Positions 1 to 7,976 of a stretch of DNA of 8,678 nt are shown piece by piece. Below the pieces are notes generated by a model. It had not been told where the DNA came from and made no database searches. It worked only from the letters and a program-made list of their open reading frames with translations. The stretch is taken from positions 1 to 8,678 of the forward strand of contig JAJXXB010000005.1 of NCBI GenBank assembly GCA_021781315.1, given 5' to 3'. Position 1 is the stretch's first letter, and every line of letters starts with the position of its first letter. This DNA comes from Actinomycetes bacterium (GTDB lineage Bacteria; Actinomycetota; Acidimicrobiia; Acidimicrobiales; RAAP-2). Made by a program: the position numbers and the translations under genes.

Positions 1-2152
<2,152 letters not shown>

Positions 2153-2221
2153 CCCTCTATTCTGCCCCCTCCGGCGGGGTCGCGTTTCTGGCTTCGAGCC
2201 CGGACGTGCGAGACTGACCCG

Positions 2222-3937
2222 ATGGGCTCAACGTACGAGATCTTGGCGGAGCGCCTCGCGCGGTCCTTCGATCGCCTGGCACCGGGTACGGACCCGGTGC
2301 TTCGCACCTCGGAGCGCGCTGACTTCCAGGCCAACGGCGTGATGGCGCTCGCCAAGACCCTCGGCCGGCCCCCGCGCGACGTCGCGGCCGAGATCGCCGC
2401 CATGAACGACCTCGACGGCGTGGCCACGGTCGAGGTCGCGGGACCGGGGTTCTTGAACATCGTGCTCGAACCGGCCTTCCTCGCCGCGCAGCTGGGCGCG
2501 CTCGTCGGTGACGAACGCCTCGGGCTCGCCCGCGCCGCGTCGCCCAAGACGGTCGTCATCGACTACTCCGCCCCGAACGTCGCCAAGGAGATGCACATCG
2601 GCCACCTCCGCTCGACGGTGATCGGCGACGCGCTGGCGCGCACCGAGCGCCTGGCCGGCAACCGCGTGATCGCGCGTAACCACGTCGGCGACTGGGGAAC
2701 CCCCTTTGGCATGCTGATCGAGTACCTGCTCGACCTGGGCGAGGACCGGGCGATCGCCGAGCTGTCGATCGGTGATCTGAACACCTTCTACCAGGGGGCG
2801 CGCACGGCATTTGACGCCGACGAGGCATTCCGCAGCCGCAGTCGGGCCCGGGTGGTGCTGCTCCAGGGCGGCGACGCCGAGACGCGCCGGCTCTGGCACA
2901 TCCTCGTCGACCAGTCCGTCGCCTACTTCAGCCAGGTCTACGCCAAGCTCGACGTGACCCTCACGCCCGAGGACGTGGTGGGCGAGTCGTACTACAACGA
3001 CGCCCTCGAGGGCGTCGTGGCTGACCTCGACGCGCTCGGACTGCTCGAGGAGAGCGACGGCGCGCGCTGTGTCTTCCCACCCGGCTTTACCAACCGCGAC
3101 GGCGAACGCCTGCCGCTCATCGTCCAGAAGCGCGACGAGGGTTTCGGCTACGCCGCGACCGACCTCGCCGCCGTGCGCGACCGGGTCGGGCGGCTCGGCG
3201 CCAACGAGATGCTCTACGTGGTCGGCGCCCCCCAGGCCCAGCACTTCGCCATGGTCTTTGCCGTCGCGCGTGCCGCCGGGTGGCTGCCCGACGCCGTTCG
3301 CTGCGAGCACGTGGCCTTTGGCAGCATCCTCGGACCCGACCGCAAGATGTACAAGACCCGCAGTGGCGAGACCGTCAAGTTGGTGGACCTGCTCGACGAG
3401 GCGATCGAGCGGGCCTACGAGGCGCTCGTCGAGCGCGGCACCGACCTCGAAGACGAGCCGCGCCACGAGCTCGCCACCCAGATTGCGCGCGCCGCGATCA
3501 AGTACGCCGACCTCTCGACCGAGCGCCAGCGCGACTACGTCTTTGACCTGAACCGCATGCTCGCCTTCGAGGGTGACACCGGTCCCTACCTTCAGTACGC
3601 CCACGCGCGGCTGCGCTCGATCCTGCGCCGGGCCGGCGACGTCGATCTCGGCGCCGCCACCTTTTCCCTCGACAACGCGCCCTCGCGTGACCTGGCGCTC
3701 GGCCTGCTCGGCTGGCCCGACGCGGTCGCCTCGATGCTCGAGGGCGCGGCGCCGCACCGGCTCTGCACCTACCTCTTCGACCTCGCCCAGCGGCTCACCG
3801 CCTTCTACGAGGCCTGTCCCGTGCTGAGCGCCGAGGGCGCGGTGCGCGTTGAGCGCCTGGCGCTGTGCGAGCTCGCGGCGCGCACCCTCGCGCTCGGACT
3901 CGACGCCCTGGGCATCGCGGCGCCGGAGCGAATGTAG
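2222..3937 (+). CDS. argS: Arginine--tRNA ligase (class I), complete
   Basis: 571 codons, close to the 577 of E. coli ArgRS. It charges tRNA-Arg with arginine in the cytoplasm. Visible landmarks in order: an N-terminal Add-1 (tRNA D-loop) domain over about residues 1-105; the [18 protein letters not shown] block with the class I HIGH signature at 125-128; [17 protein letters not shown] just after it; a degenerate KMSK loop at 375-378 ([13 protein letters not shown]), as in many ArgRS; the conserved [15 protein letters not shown]; and a C-terminal DALR anticodon-binding domain ending [13 protein letters not shown], a classic ArgRS terminus. The ATG at 2222 has no clear Shine-Dalgarno, but the protein begins where the family does. 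Codons are strongly G/C-ending (about 90 of the first 100 by my count). It diverges from acnA; promoters should lie in the 69-base gap, but I see no convincing hexamers. Confidence 0.97.
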   Translation: MGSTYEILAERLARSFDRLAPGTDPVLRTSERADFQANGVMALAKTLGRPPRDVAAEIAAMNDLDGVATVEVAGPGFLNIVLEPAFLAAQLGALVGDERLGLARAASPKTVVIDYSAPNVAKEMHIGHLRSTVIGDALARTERLAGNRVIARNHVGDWGTPFGMLIEYLLDLGEDRAIAELSIGDLNTFYQGARTAFDADEAFRSRSRARVVLLQGGDAETRRLWHILVDQSVAYFSQVYAKLDVTLTPEDVVGESYYNDALEGVVADLDALGLLEESDGARCVFPPGFTNRDGERLPLIVQKRDEGFGYAATDLAAVRDRVGRLGANEMLYVVGAPQAQHFAMVFAVARAAGWLPDAVRCEHVAFGSILGPDRKMYKTRSGETVKLVDLLDEAIERAYEALVERGTDLEDEPRHELATQIARAAIKYADLSTERQRDYVFDLNRMLAFEGDTGPYLQYAHARLRSILRRAGDVDLGAATFSLDNAPSRDLALGLLGWPDAVASMLEGAAPHRLCTYLFDLAQRLTAFYEACPVLSAEGAVRVERLALCELAARTLALGLDALGIAAPERM

Positions 3938-3955
3938 GCGTCGCAGGGTTCGGCG

Positions 3956-3990
3956 CTCAGGTGCCCTTTGGGTTGATGCAGACGCCTGAG
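3956..3990 (+). terminator. Weak hairpin after argS, possible terminator
   Basis: CTCAGGTG (3956-3963) can pair with CGCCTGAG (3983-3990), eight pairs with one G-U, around a 19-base loop that itself contains CCCTTTGGG. It starts 19 bases after the argS stop. No T-run follows, so it does not meet the usual intrinsic terminator pattern; the assignment rests on position and pairing only. The rest of the 145 bases between argS and the next gene shows nothing I recognise. Confidence 0.25.
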
Positions 3991-4082
3991 GCCCACAGAG
4001 CGTGGATTTAAGAGTGCCCGGAGGCTCACCAGCAACCCCCAAGAGGGTCGCTGTGTGTGCGTCATCGCTCCCGCGTGACACG

Positions 4083-4757
4083 ATGCGAGTGGTGCGCACC
4101 CTCTTTCTTCACGGCGCTGGGAGATCCGGCACAGCTGCCTGGCCACACCAGGTCGCTCTGGGATGCGACGAGTGGACGTTCCTTGATCGAGACGAAGCGG
4201 GAGACGACCCGCAACGTGACGCACAGCGAATCGTCGACGTGGTGCCTCATGGCGAAGAATGTGTCGTCGTGGCTCACTCCTACGGAGCCAACGCAGCCGT
4301 GCTGGCATCCCAGAGGTGCCCAGAGTTGGTGCGCGGGCTCGTGCTGTTCGAGCCGGCCTGTTTCGATCTCGCACGCGGTTGGGCCAACGTGGAAGCTGAG
4401 ATTGCCCGGATGGCACCCGTCTTCATGGCGGCGACCGATCCGTCGGTGACTGATCTCGAGTTCTCTGCTCTTTTCGCTGCCACCTCGGGGTTAGCCGTCC
4501 CGAGTCTTGCTGCAGGAGAGCTCGCTCTCCAGGCGGCGAGGCTGAGAACTCTCGCGTCGCCCTGGAACACCGGTATCGACCCGTCGCTCGGCGTGCCAGT
4601 GAGGTGTGTGGTGGTCACCAGCGCCAGCAGTGCCCTATACGAAGACGTTGCTGAGGCCCTCGTCGTACTCGGTGCGCAGCACCTGATCCTTCCGGGATCG
4701 GGCCACCGGCCCCAAGACGGCGTCGACGTGACAGCGTTGATCGAGCAGGTCTGCTAG
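4083..4757 (+). CDS. Small alpha/beta-hydrolase fold protein, substrate unknown
   Basis: From ATG 4083 the protein is 224 residues. LFLHGAG (about 7-13) is the oxyanion-hole strand and loop; VVVAHSYGANAA holds the nucleophile elbow G/A-H-S-Y-G with Ser66; GSGHRPQDG carries the likely catalytic His208. The acid residue cannot be assigned with confidence. No signal peptide or membrane segment is seen, so it is probably cytoplasmic. The fold covers esterases, lipases, haloalkane and other hydrolases, so no substrate is given. Start choice: the frame is open upstream, with GTG at 4002 and GTG at 4053 (the latter preceded by AAGAGGG), but the extra residues do not look like hydrolase sequence; GTG 4053 remains a fair alternative. 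Codon use differs: 33 of the first 100 codons end in A or T, against 10 of the first 100 in argS, and rare Arg codons AGA and AGG appear. This suggests a recent arrival or low expression. Confidence 0.85.
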   Translation: MRVVRTLFLHGAGRSGTAAWPHQVALGCDEWTFLDRDEAGDDPQRDAQRIVDVVPHGEECVVVAHSYGANAAVLASQRCPELVRGLVLFEPACFDLARGWANVEAEIARMAPVFMAATDPSVTDLEFSALFAATSGLAVPSLAAGELALQAARLRTLASPWNTGIDPSLGVPVRCVVVTSASSALYEDVAEALVVLGAQHLILPGSGHRPQDGVDVTALIEQVC

Positions 4758-4791
4758 CCACACGCGAACCTGGGCAACAAGTCGCGTGATG

Positions 4792-4805
4792 GGCGAACGC
4801 TCGCC
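4792..4805 (+). terminator. Short hairpin downstream of the hydrolase gene
   Basis: GGCGA (4792-4796) and TCGCC (4801-4805) form a perfect five-pair stem with loop ACGC, 34 bases after the hydrolase stop. There is no T-run. It may help end the hydrolase transcript, but such short GC stems are common by chance here. Low confidence. Confidence 0.18.
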
Positions 4806-4880
4806 ACGACGGGGAGTATCTCGCGCACATCTAAACCTGGTCTCAAGAAGAACCGTGCCTGAAATCAACCCAAAAGACAC

Positions 4881-4910
4881 CTGAACGCCGAAGCCTCGCG
4901 TCGCTATCAT
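4881..4910 (+). promoter_or_regulatory. Candidate promoter for the alcohol dehydrogenase gene
   Basis: TATCAT at 4905-4910 resembles a -10 element and stands out in a locally less GC-rich stretch. CTGAAC at 4881-4886, 18 bases before it, is a weak match to a -35 element. Transcription would begin near 4917, giving a leader of about 34 bases before the ATG at 4951. This is pattern matching only. Confidence 0.27.
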
Positions 4911-4911
4911 T

Positions 4912-4946
4912 CCCCCAGGTGCCGCCGTCGCACCGGAATCGGGGGG
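4912..4946 (+). promoter_or_regulatory. Nested inverted repeats over the dehydrogenase leader and RBS
   Basis: GGTGC (4918-4922) and GCACC (4930-4934) form a perfect inverted repeat with a 7-base spacer. Outside it, CCCCC (4912-4916) is complementary to the G-run GGGGGG (4941-4946), which lies 4 bases before the ATG and is the only candidate ribosome site. It could be an operator or, if transcription starts upstream of 4912, a structure hiding the ribosome site. Chance pairing is a real alternative. Confidence 0.28.
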
Positions 4947-4950
4947 TTCT

Positions 4951-6102
4951 ATGCAGGTCAGGGCCGCGGTCGTCAGCGAACTCAATGGGCTATGGCGCAC
5001 CGAGACGATCACCATCGACGAGCCGCACGCTCACGAGGTGAAGGTGAAGATGGCCTTCGCGGGCATGTGCCACTCGGACGAGCACCTGCGCACGGGTGAC
5101 ATCGCCCAGGACCCCGCCGTCCTCGAGATGATCTCGGGGCGGCCCTCGATGTTCCCCATCATCGGCGGTCACGAGGGCTCGGGCGTCGTGGAGTCGGTGG
5201 GCGAGGGCGTCTCGTCGCTGCAGCCCGGCGACCACGTGGCGGTCTCCTTCGTGCCGTCGTGCGGCACGTGTGAGGCCTGCGCCTCGGGCCGCCAGTACCT
5301 CTGTGACCTGGGCGCGACGACGCTCGCCGGTCCGATGATCAGTGACGGCACGTGGCGCCACCACCTCGGCGACGTCGACCTCAACCGCATGACCCAGCTG
5401 GGCTCGTTCAGCGAGTACGTCGTCGCCCACGAGGCGTCGCTCGTCAAGATCGAGCCGTGGTACGACCTGCGCGCGGCCGCCCTGATCTCCTGTGGGATCT
5501 CGACGGGCTTCGGCTCGGCCACCAACCGGGCCGAGGTGAAGCCCGGCGACGTCGTTGCGGTGATCGGCTGCGGTGGCGTCGGGTCGGGGGCGATCCAGGG
5601 CGCGCTGCACGCCGGCGCGCGCGCGGTCGTCGCGATCGACATCGACCCGAGCAAGGTCGAGCGCGCGCTCGCGCTCGGGGCGACCCACGGGTGCGCGACG
5701 ACCCTGGACGCCGCGTTCACGATCCTGCCCGACCTCACCATGGGCCGCAACTGCGACAGCGTGATCATCACGACCGGCGTACTGACGAGCGAGCTCGTCG
5801 AGCAGGCCCGCTCGATCACGGCCAAGGGCGGCATCGTCGTCGCGACCTCGATCGCGCCGCACAACCAGCAGTCGGTCGAGCTCAACCTCTTCATGTTCTC
5901 CATGTACAACCAGGAGCTGCGCGGAACGGTCTTCGGCTCGGCGAACCCCCGCTACCAGATCCCGCGGCTGCTGCGCCTGCACCACGACGGCCAGCTGAAG
6001 GTCGACGAGCTGATCACGCGCGAGTACACCCTCGACGAGGTCCAGCAGGGCTACGACGACCTCGCGGCCGGGCGCAACGTGCGTGGCGTGGTGCGCTTCT
6101 AG
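4951..6102 (+). CDS. Zinc-dependent, NDMA-type (mycofactocin-associated) alcohol dehydrogenase
   Basis: 383 residues, medium-chain dehydrogenase family. It should oxidise an alcohol to an aldehyde in the cytoplasm. Catalytic zinc ligands fit C40 (GMCHSDEH), H74 (GGHEGSG) and C181 (SCGISTGFGSA); the structural zinc site is C104, C107, C110, C118 (CGTCEACASGRQYLC). The Rossmann motif is GCGGVGSG at 206-213, with D230 and D232 at the end of the next strand fitting NAD rather than NADP. The full-length resemblance (GRPSMFPIIGGHEGSGVVE, the insert around 123-150, NQELRGTVFGSANPRYQIP) is to the NDMA-dependent alcohol dehydrogenases, which keep NAD(H) tightly bound and are known from mycofactocin-bearing genomes to depend on that cofactor for reoxidation. 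Its place beside mftF supports this. The ATG at 4951 follows GGGGGG and TTCT. Its TAG stop overlaps the stop of mftF. The alcohol substrate cannot be read from sequence. Confidence 0.92.
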   Translation: MQVRAAVVSELNGLWRTETITIDEPHAHEVKVKMAFAGMCHSDEHLRTGDIAQDPAVLEMISGRPSMFPIIGGHEGSGVVESVGEGVSSLQPGDHVAVSFVPSCGTCEACASGRQYLCDLGATTLAGPMISDGTWRHHLGDVDLNRMTQLGSFSEYVVAHEASLVKIEPWYDLRAAALISCGISTGFGSATNRAEVKPGDVVAVIGCGGVGSGAIQGALHAGARAVVAIDIDPSKVERALALGATHGCATTLDAAFTILPDLTMGRNCDSVIITTGVLTSELVEQARSITAKGGIVVATSIAPHNQQSVELNLFMFSMYNQELRGTVFGSANPRYQIPRLLRLHHDGQLKVDELITREYTLDEVQQGYDDLAAGRNVRGVVRF

Positions 6103-7499
6103 GGACGAGCCGACGCCCGGACGACCGGCGTGAGCGCGGTGCCGTCGCGTTCGCGCCACGCCCCGAGCCAGACACCGACGCCGTAGGCGGCGTCGTCGGC
6201 CAGCGCGAGGGGCACGTCGCGCGCGTCGACCCGGCCGCGGCCGCGCCAGCGCCACAGGGTGCCGACGGCGACGACGACTGCCACACGGCGCCGCAAGCGT
6301 GGCACGAGGGCGGCGGCGACGAGGAGCGGCGCGTAGGTGCGAACGAGGGCGCGGGCGACGCCCCCGGCGTTGCCGGCAATCGCGCGCGCGACGAGCCGTG
6401 CGACGAGCGCTCGACGACCCTCGAGGTCGGTCGGCACCTGTCGGTCGATCCGTCGCGCGAGGATGGCCGCGCCCGCGGCGGCGAGCAGAGGGCTACCGGT
6501 GACGAGCCCGGCGAGCACCGGCACCGTCGCCTCGTCGAGCACGACGGGGGCGAGGCGGGTGCCGTGGCGCCGCGCGAGGGTGGCGGCCGACGTCCCGTAG
6601 GTAACGCGCTGGCGCCACCAGGCGCGCCACGTCGAGCGCGGGTGGTGCCCGACCACGAGGTCCGCGTCGTAGCGCACGAGCCAACCGGCGTCGCAGAGGC
6701 GCCAGACGAGGTCGACGTCCTCGCCGACGCGCAGGGTTTCGTCGAAGCCCCCGGCGAAGGCCGCACGGCGCACGAGCAGGCACGCGCTCGGTACGTAGCT
6801 GCGCGTTGTCTGGGGTGCGACCAGTCCGCCGACGCGACCCAGGTCGAGGGGGCCGTTCACCCGCTCGAACCGGGCACGGCCACCCGTGCCGCGCGCACCG
6901 CGCACGCGCGGGGCAACTGCGCCGACGCGGGGATCGCGACCCGAGGCGAGAAGCCGGGCGGCCAGGGCGCGTGCGTCCTCGAGGTCGACGTCGACGTCGA
7001 TGAACCAGAGCCAGGGCGCGCTTGTCGCGCTCGCTCCCGCGTTGCGCGCAGCGGCGGGTCCGCGGTTCGCCTCGAGGCGCACGAGACGCGCGCCGTGATC
7101 CGTCGCGCACCGGGCAATCGCGACCGGGTCATTCGAGCCGTCGTCGACGACGGTCACGGCGAAACCCGCCAGCGTGCCGAGGAGCCGGTCGAGCGCCACG
7201 GTATCGTCGTGGACCGGCACGACCACCTCAAGGTCGTCGCGGTCCCAGTCCGGGTCGAAGCGGGGGCGCGCGAGCCCCCGGTCGATGAGGATCCGCGCGA
7301 GCTGCTGGTCGGGCGCGCCGAGGGGTGCGCCCTCGCGCCAGCGCGCCACCGAGGCGCGCGCGTGGTCGCTCAGACGAACGAGGCGCCACGGGGTGCCGCC
7401 GGCGAGCACGTCCGCCGACAGCGCCGTCGCGTCAGCGAGGTCCAGTACGGCGCCCTCGGGCAACGGGGCGGGCGTTTGAGCCGGTATGGGCGCGGGCAC
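6099..7499 (-). CDS. mftF: Mycofactocin glycosyltransferase MftF (GT2 family)
   Basis: 466 residues from GTG at 7499, matching the roughly 470 of mycobacterial MftF. It attaches glucose units to premycofactocin, giving the oligoglycosylated redox cofactor. Residues about 12-80 (from LPEG to LIDRGLARP) form a separate N-terminal region. The GT2 catalytic domain follows: VVVPVHD (92-98), VVDDGS (117-122), GPAAARNAG (147-155), the metal/nucleotide-binding acidic run DVDVD (168-172), SYVPSACLLVRR, and GGFDETLRVGEDVDLVWR (250-267) with the catalytic-type ED pair. The C-terminal part has hydrophobic stretches at about 323-348, 386-400 and 404-416 that may be membrane-associated, and ends with DDAAYGVGVWLGAWRERDGTAL, matching the mycobacterial terminus. 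No Shine-Dalgarno precedes the GTG on its strand, so the start could be slightly off or the mRNA leaderless. It is divergent from mftA, unlike the distal, co-directional mftF of Mycobacterium. Confidence 0.95.
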   Translation of the reverse strand: MPAPIPAQTPAPLPEGAVLDLADATALSADVLAGGTPWRLVRLSDHARASVARWREGAPLGAPDQQLARILIDRGLARPRFDPDWDRDDLEVVVPVHDDTVALDRLLGTLAGFAVTVVDDGSNDPVAIARCATDHGARLVRLEANRGPAAARNAGASATSAPWLWFIDVDVDLEDARALAARLLASGRDPRVGAVAPRVRGARGTGGRARFERVNGPLDLGRVGGLVAPQTTRSYVPSACLLVRRAAFAGGFDETLRVGEDVDLVWRLCDAGWLVRYDADLVVGHHPRSTWRAWWRQRVTYGTSAATLARRHGTRLAPVVLDEATVPVLAGLVTGSPLLAAAGAAILARRIDRQVPTDLEGRRALVARLVARAIAGNAGGVARALVRTYAPLLVAAALVPRLRRRVAVVVAVGTLWRWRGRGRVDARDVPLALADDAAYGVGVWLGAWRERDGTALTPVVRASARP

Positions 7500-7502
7500 G
7501 AA

Positions 7503-7521
7503 AGGAGTCTGACAGACCCCT
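7503..7521. promoter_or_regulatory. Palindrome in the mftF/mftA divergent gap, candidate operator
   Basis: AGGAGTCTG-A-CAGACCCCT is an inverted repeat with a perfect core (GTCTG-A-CAGAC, 7507-7517) and eight of nine pairs overall. It lies 4 bases upstream of the mftF start codon and 50 before the mftA start, in the only space for promoters of both genes. In Mycobacterium a TetR-type repressor, MftR, controls the cluster from next to mftA; no such gene is in this window. Binding by any regulator is inference. No convincing -35/-10 pair is visible in the 71-base gap. Confidence 0.38.
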
Positions 7522-7560
7522 AGCGAGCGGGACGCGGAGACGACAGAATGGGGAGGTTCG

Positions 7561-7566
7561 AGGAGG
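7561..7566 (+). promoter_or_regulatory. Strong ribosome binding site of mftA
   Basis: AGGAGG, a perfect Shine-Dalgarno core, ends 4 bases before GTG 7571. The reading frame is open far upstream, so this site decides the start and keeps the product at 40 residues. It is the best ribosome site in the window, fitting a precursor peptide needed in excess over its enzymes. Confidence 0.85.
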
Positions 7567-7570
7567 AACC

Positions 7571-7693
7571 GTGCCGACCGAGACGTTGATCGCCACCGAA
7601 GACGTGGACGCTGAAGAGATTGAGGAGATTGAGGAGATCGTCGATCTGCTCGTCGAAGAGGTATCCATCGACGGTCTCTGCGGCGTCTACTAA
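7571..7693 (+). CDS. mftA: Mycofactocin precursor peptide MftA
   Basis: 40 codons from GTG 7571. The acidic leader (about residues 4-30, with three EEI repeats at 15-23) is followed by LLVEEVSIDGLCGVY at the C-terminus, which matches the MftA family core (usually IDGMCGVY). In the known pathway MftC, helped by MftB, oxidatively decarboxylates the terminal Tyr (Y40) and joins it to the preceding Val (V39); a peptidase then frees this Val-Tyr-derived unit, which becomes mycofactocin. Both residues and the conserved Cys37 are present. The family's usual Met is Leu36 here. The gene is first in a tight rightward unit, with mftB starting 4 bases after its stop. A longer in-frame reading from 7325 exists but would lie opposite mftF and ignore the AGGAGG site, so it is rejected. 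Confidence 0.95.
   Translation: MPTETLIATEDVDAEEIEEIEEIVDLLVEEVSIDGLCGVY
7613..7639 (+). repeat. Three tandem 9-base units inside mftA
   Basis: GAAGAGATT, GAGGAGATT and GAGGAGATC lie head to tail and in frame, encoding EEI-EEI-EEI (residues 15-23) of the MftA leader. The units differ only at third codon positions. Replication slippage would change leader length in steps of three residues without breaking the frame. Confidence 0.9.
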
Positions 7694-7697
7694 CTCC

Positions 7698-7976
7698 GTG
7701 GCCGACGAACCTCGGCCGTTCTCGCGCAGTGCACCATGGTCGCTCAGCGACGAGGTGTCCCTGCGCGACGAGTCATTCGGTGCGCTCGCGTACCACCACG
7801 GCACGCGCCGACTCGTGTTCGTGAAGTCGCCGGCGCTCGTGGACGTGTTGCGCCGTCTCGGTGAGTACCACAGCGTGGACGACGCGCTGTGCGCGCTGGT
7901 CGAACCGGCAGAGCACGATCGCTTCGCGAACGCCCTCGAGTCCCTCGCGCGTTCGGAGATCCTCAGTGGGCGCTGA
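7698..7976 (+). CDS. mftB: Mycofactocin chaperone MftB (RiPP recognition element)
   Basis: 92 codons from GTG 7698, the usual MftB length. MftB is a small PqqD-like protein that binds the MftA leader and delivers it to the radical SAM enzyme MftC; it has no catalytic activity itself. The recognisable family block is SLRDESFGALAYHHGTRRLVFVK (about 21-43), followed by helices (SPALVDVLRRLGEYHSVDDAL) and a C-terminal segment ending LARSEILSGR, consistent with a winged-helix RiPP recognition fold. The GTG lies 4 bases after the mftA stop and has no good ribosome site of its own, so translation is probably coupled to mftA. The 3' end overlaps the mftC start by 11 bases. The frame is open further upstream inside mftA, but that would put foreign residues before the family start. 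Confidence 0.93.
   Translation: MADEPRPFSRSAPWSLSDEVSLRDESFGALAYHHGTRRLVFVKSPALVDVLRRLGEYHSVDDALCALVEPAEHDRFANALESLARSEILSGR

Noticed and set aside
3938..4000. A possible tRNA after argS, suggested by GGGTTCG near a stem
   Set aside because: No acceptor stem, D-arm or anticodon arm can be built around it; the match is one short motif.
2228..4099. A 623-codon minus-strand reading frame opposite argS
   Set aside because: It lies antisense to an unmistakable argS, with a low-complexity Gly/Ala/Arg/Val-rich translation and no family motif; long antisense frames are normal in strongly G/C-ending codon usage.
4990..6255. A 421-codon minus-strand frame opposite the dehydrogenase
   Set aside because: Same shadow pattern; it would also overlap the 3' end of mftF and has no motif.
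5352..7523. A 723-codon plus-strand reading frame across the end of the dehydrogenase and the back of mftF
   Set aside because: It overlaps two genes with clear catalytic motifs, and its translation is Arg/Ala/Gly-rich without recognisable domains.
7509..7549. A promoter for mftA from CTGACA (7509-7514) and CAGAAT (7544-7549)
   Set aside because: The 29-base spacing is far outside the usual 16-19, and no better pair was found in the gap.
7325..7693. MftA as a 122-residue protein with a long N-terminal extension
   Set aside because: The extra residues are Arg/Ala-rich sequence opposite mftF, while AGGAGG four bases before GTG 7571 sets a 40-residue product in line with the family.
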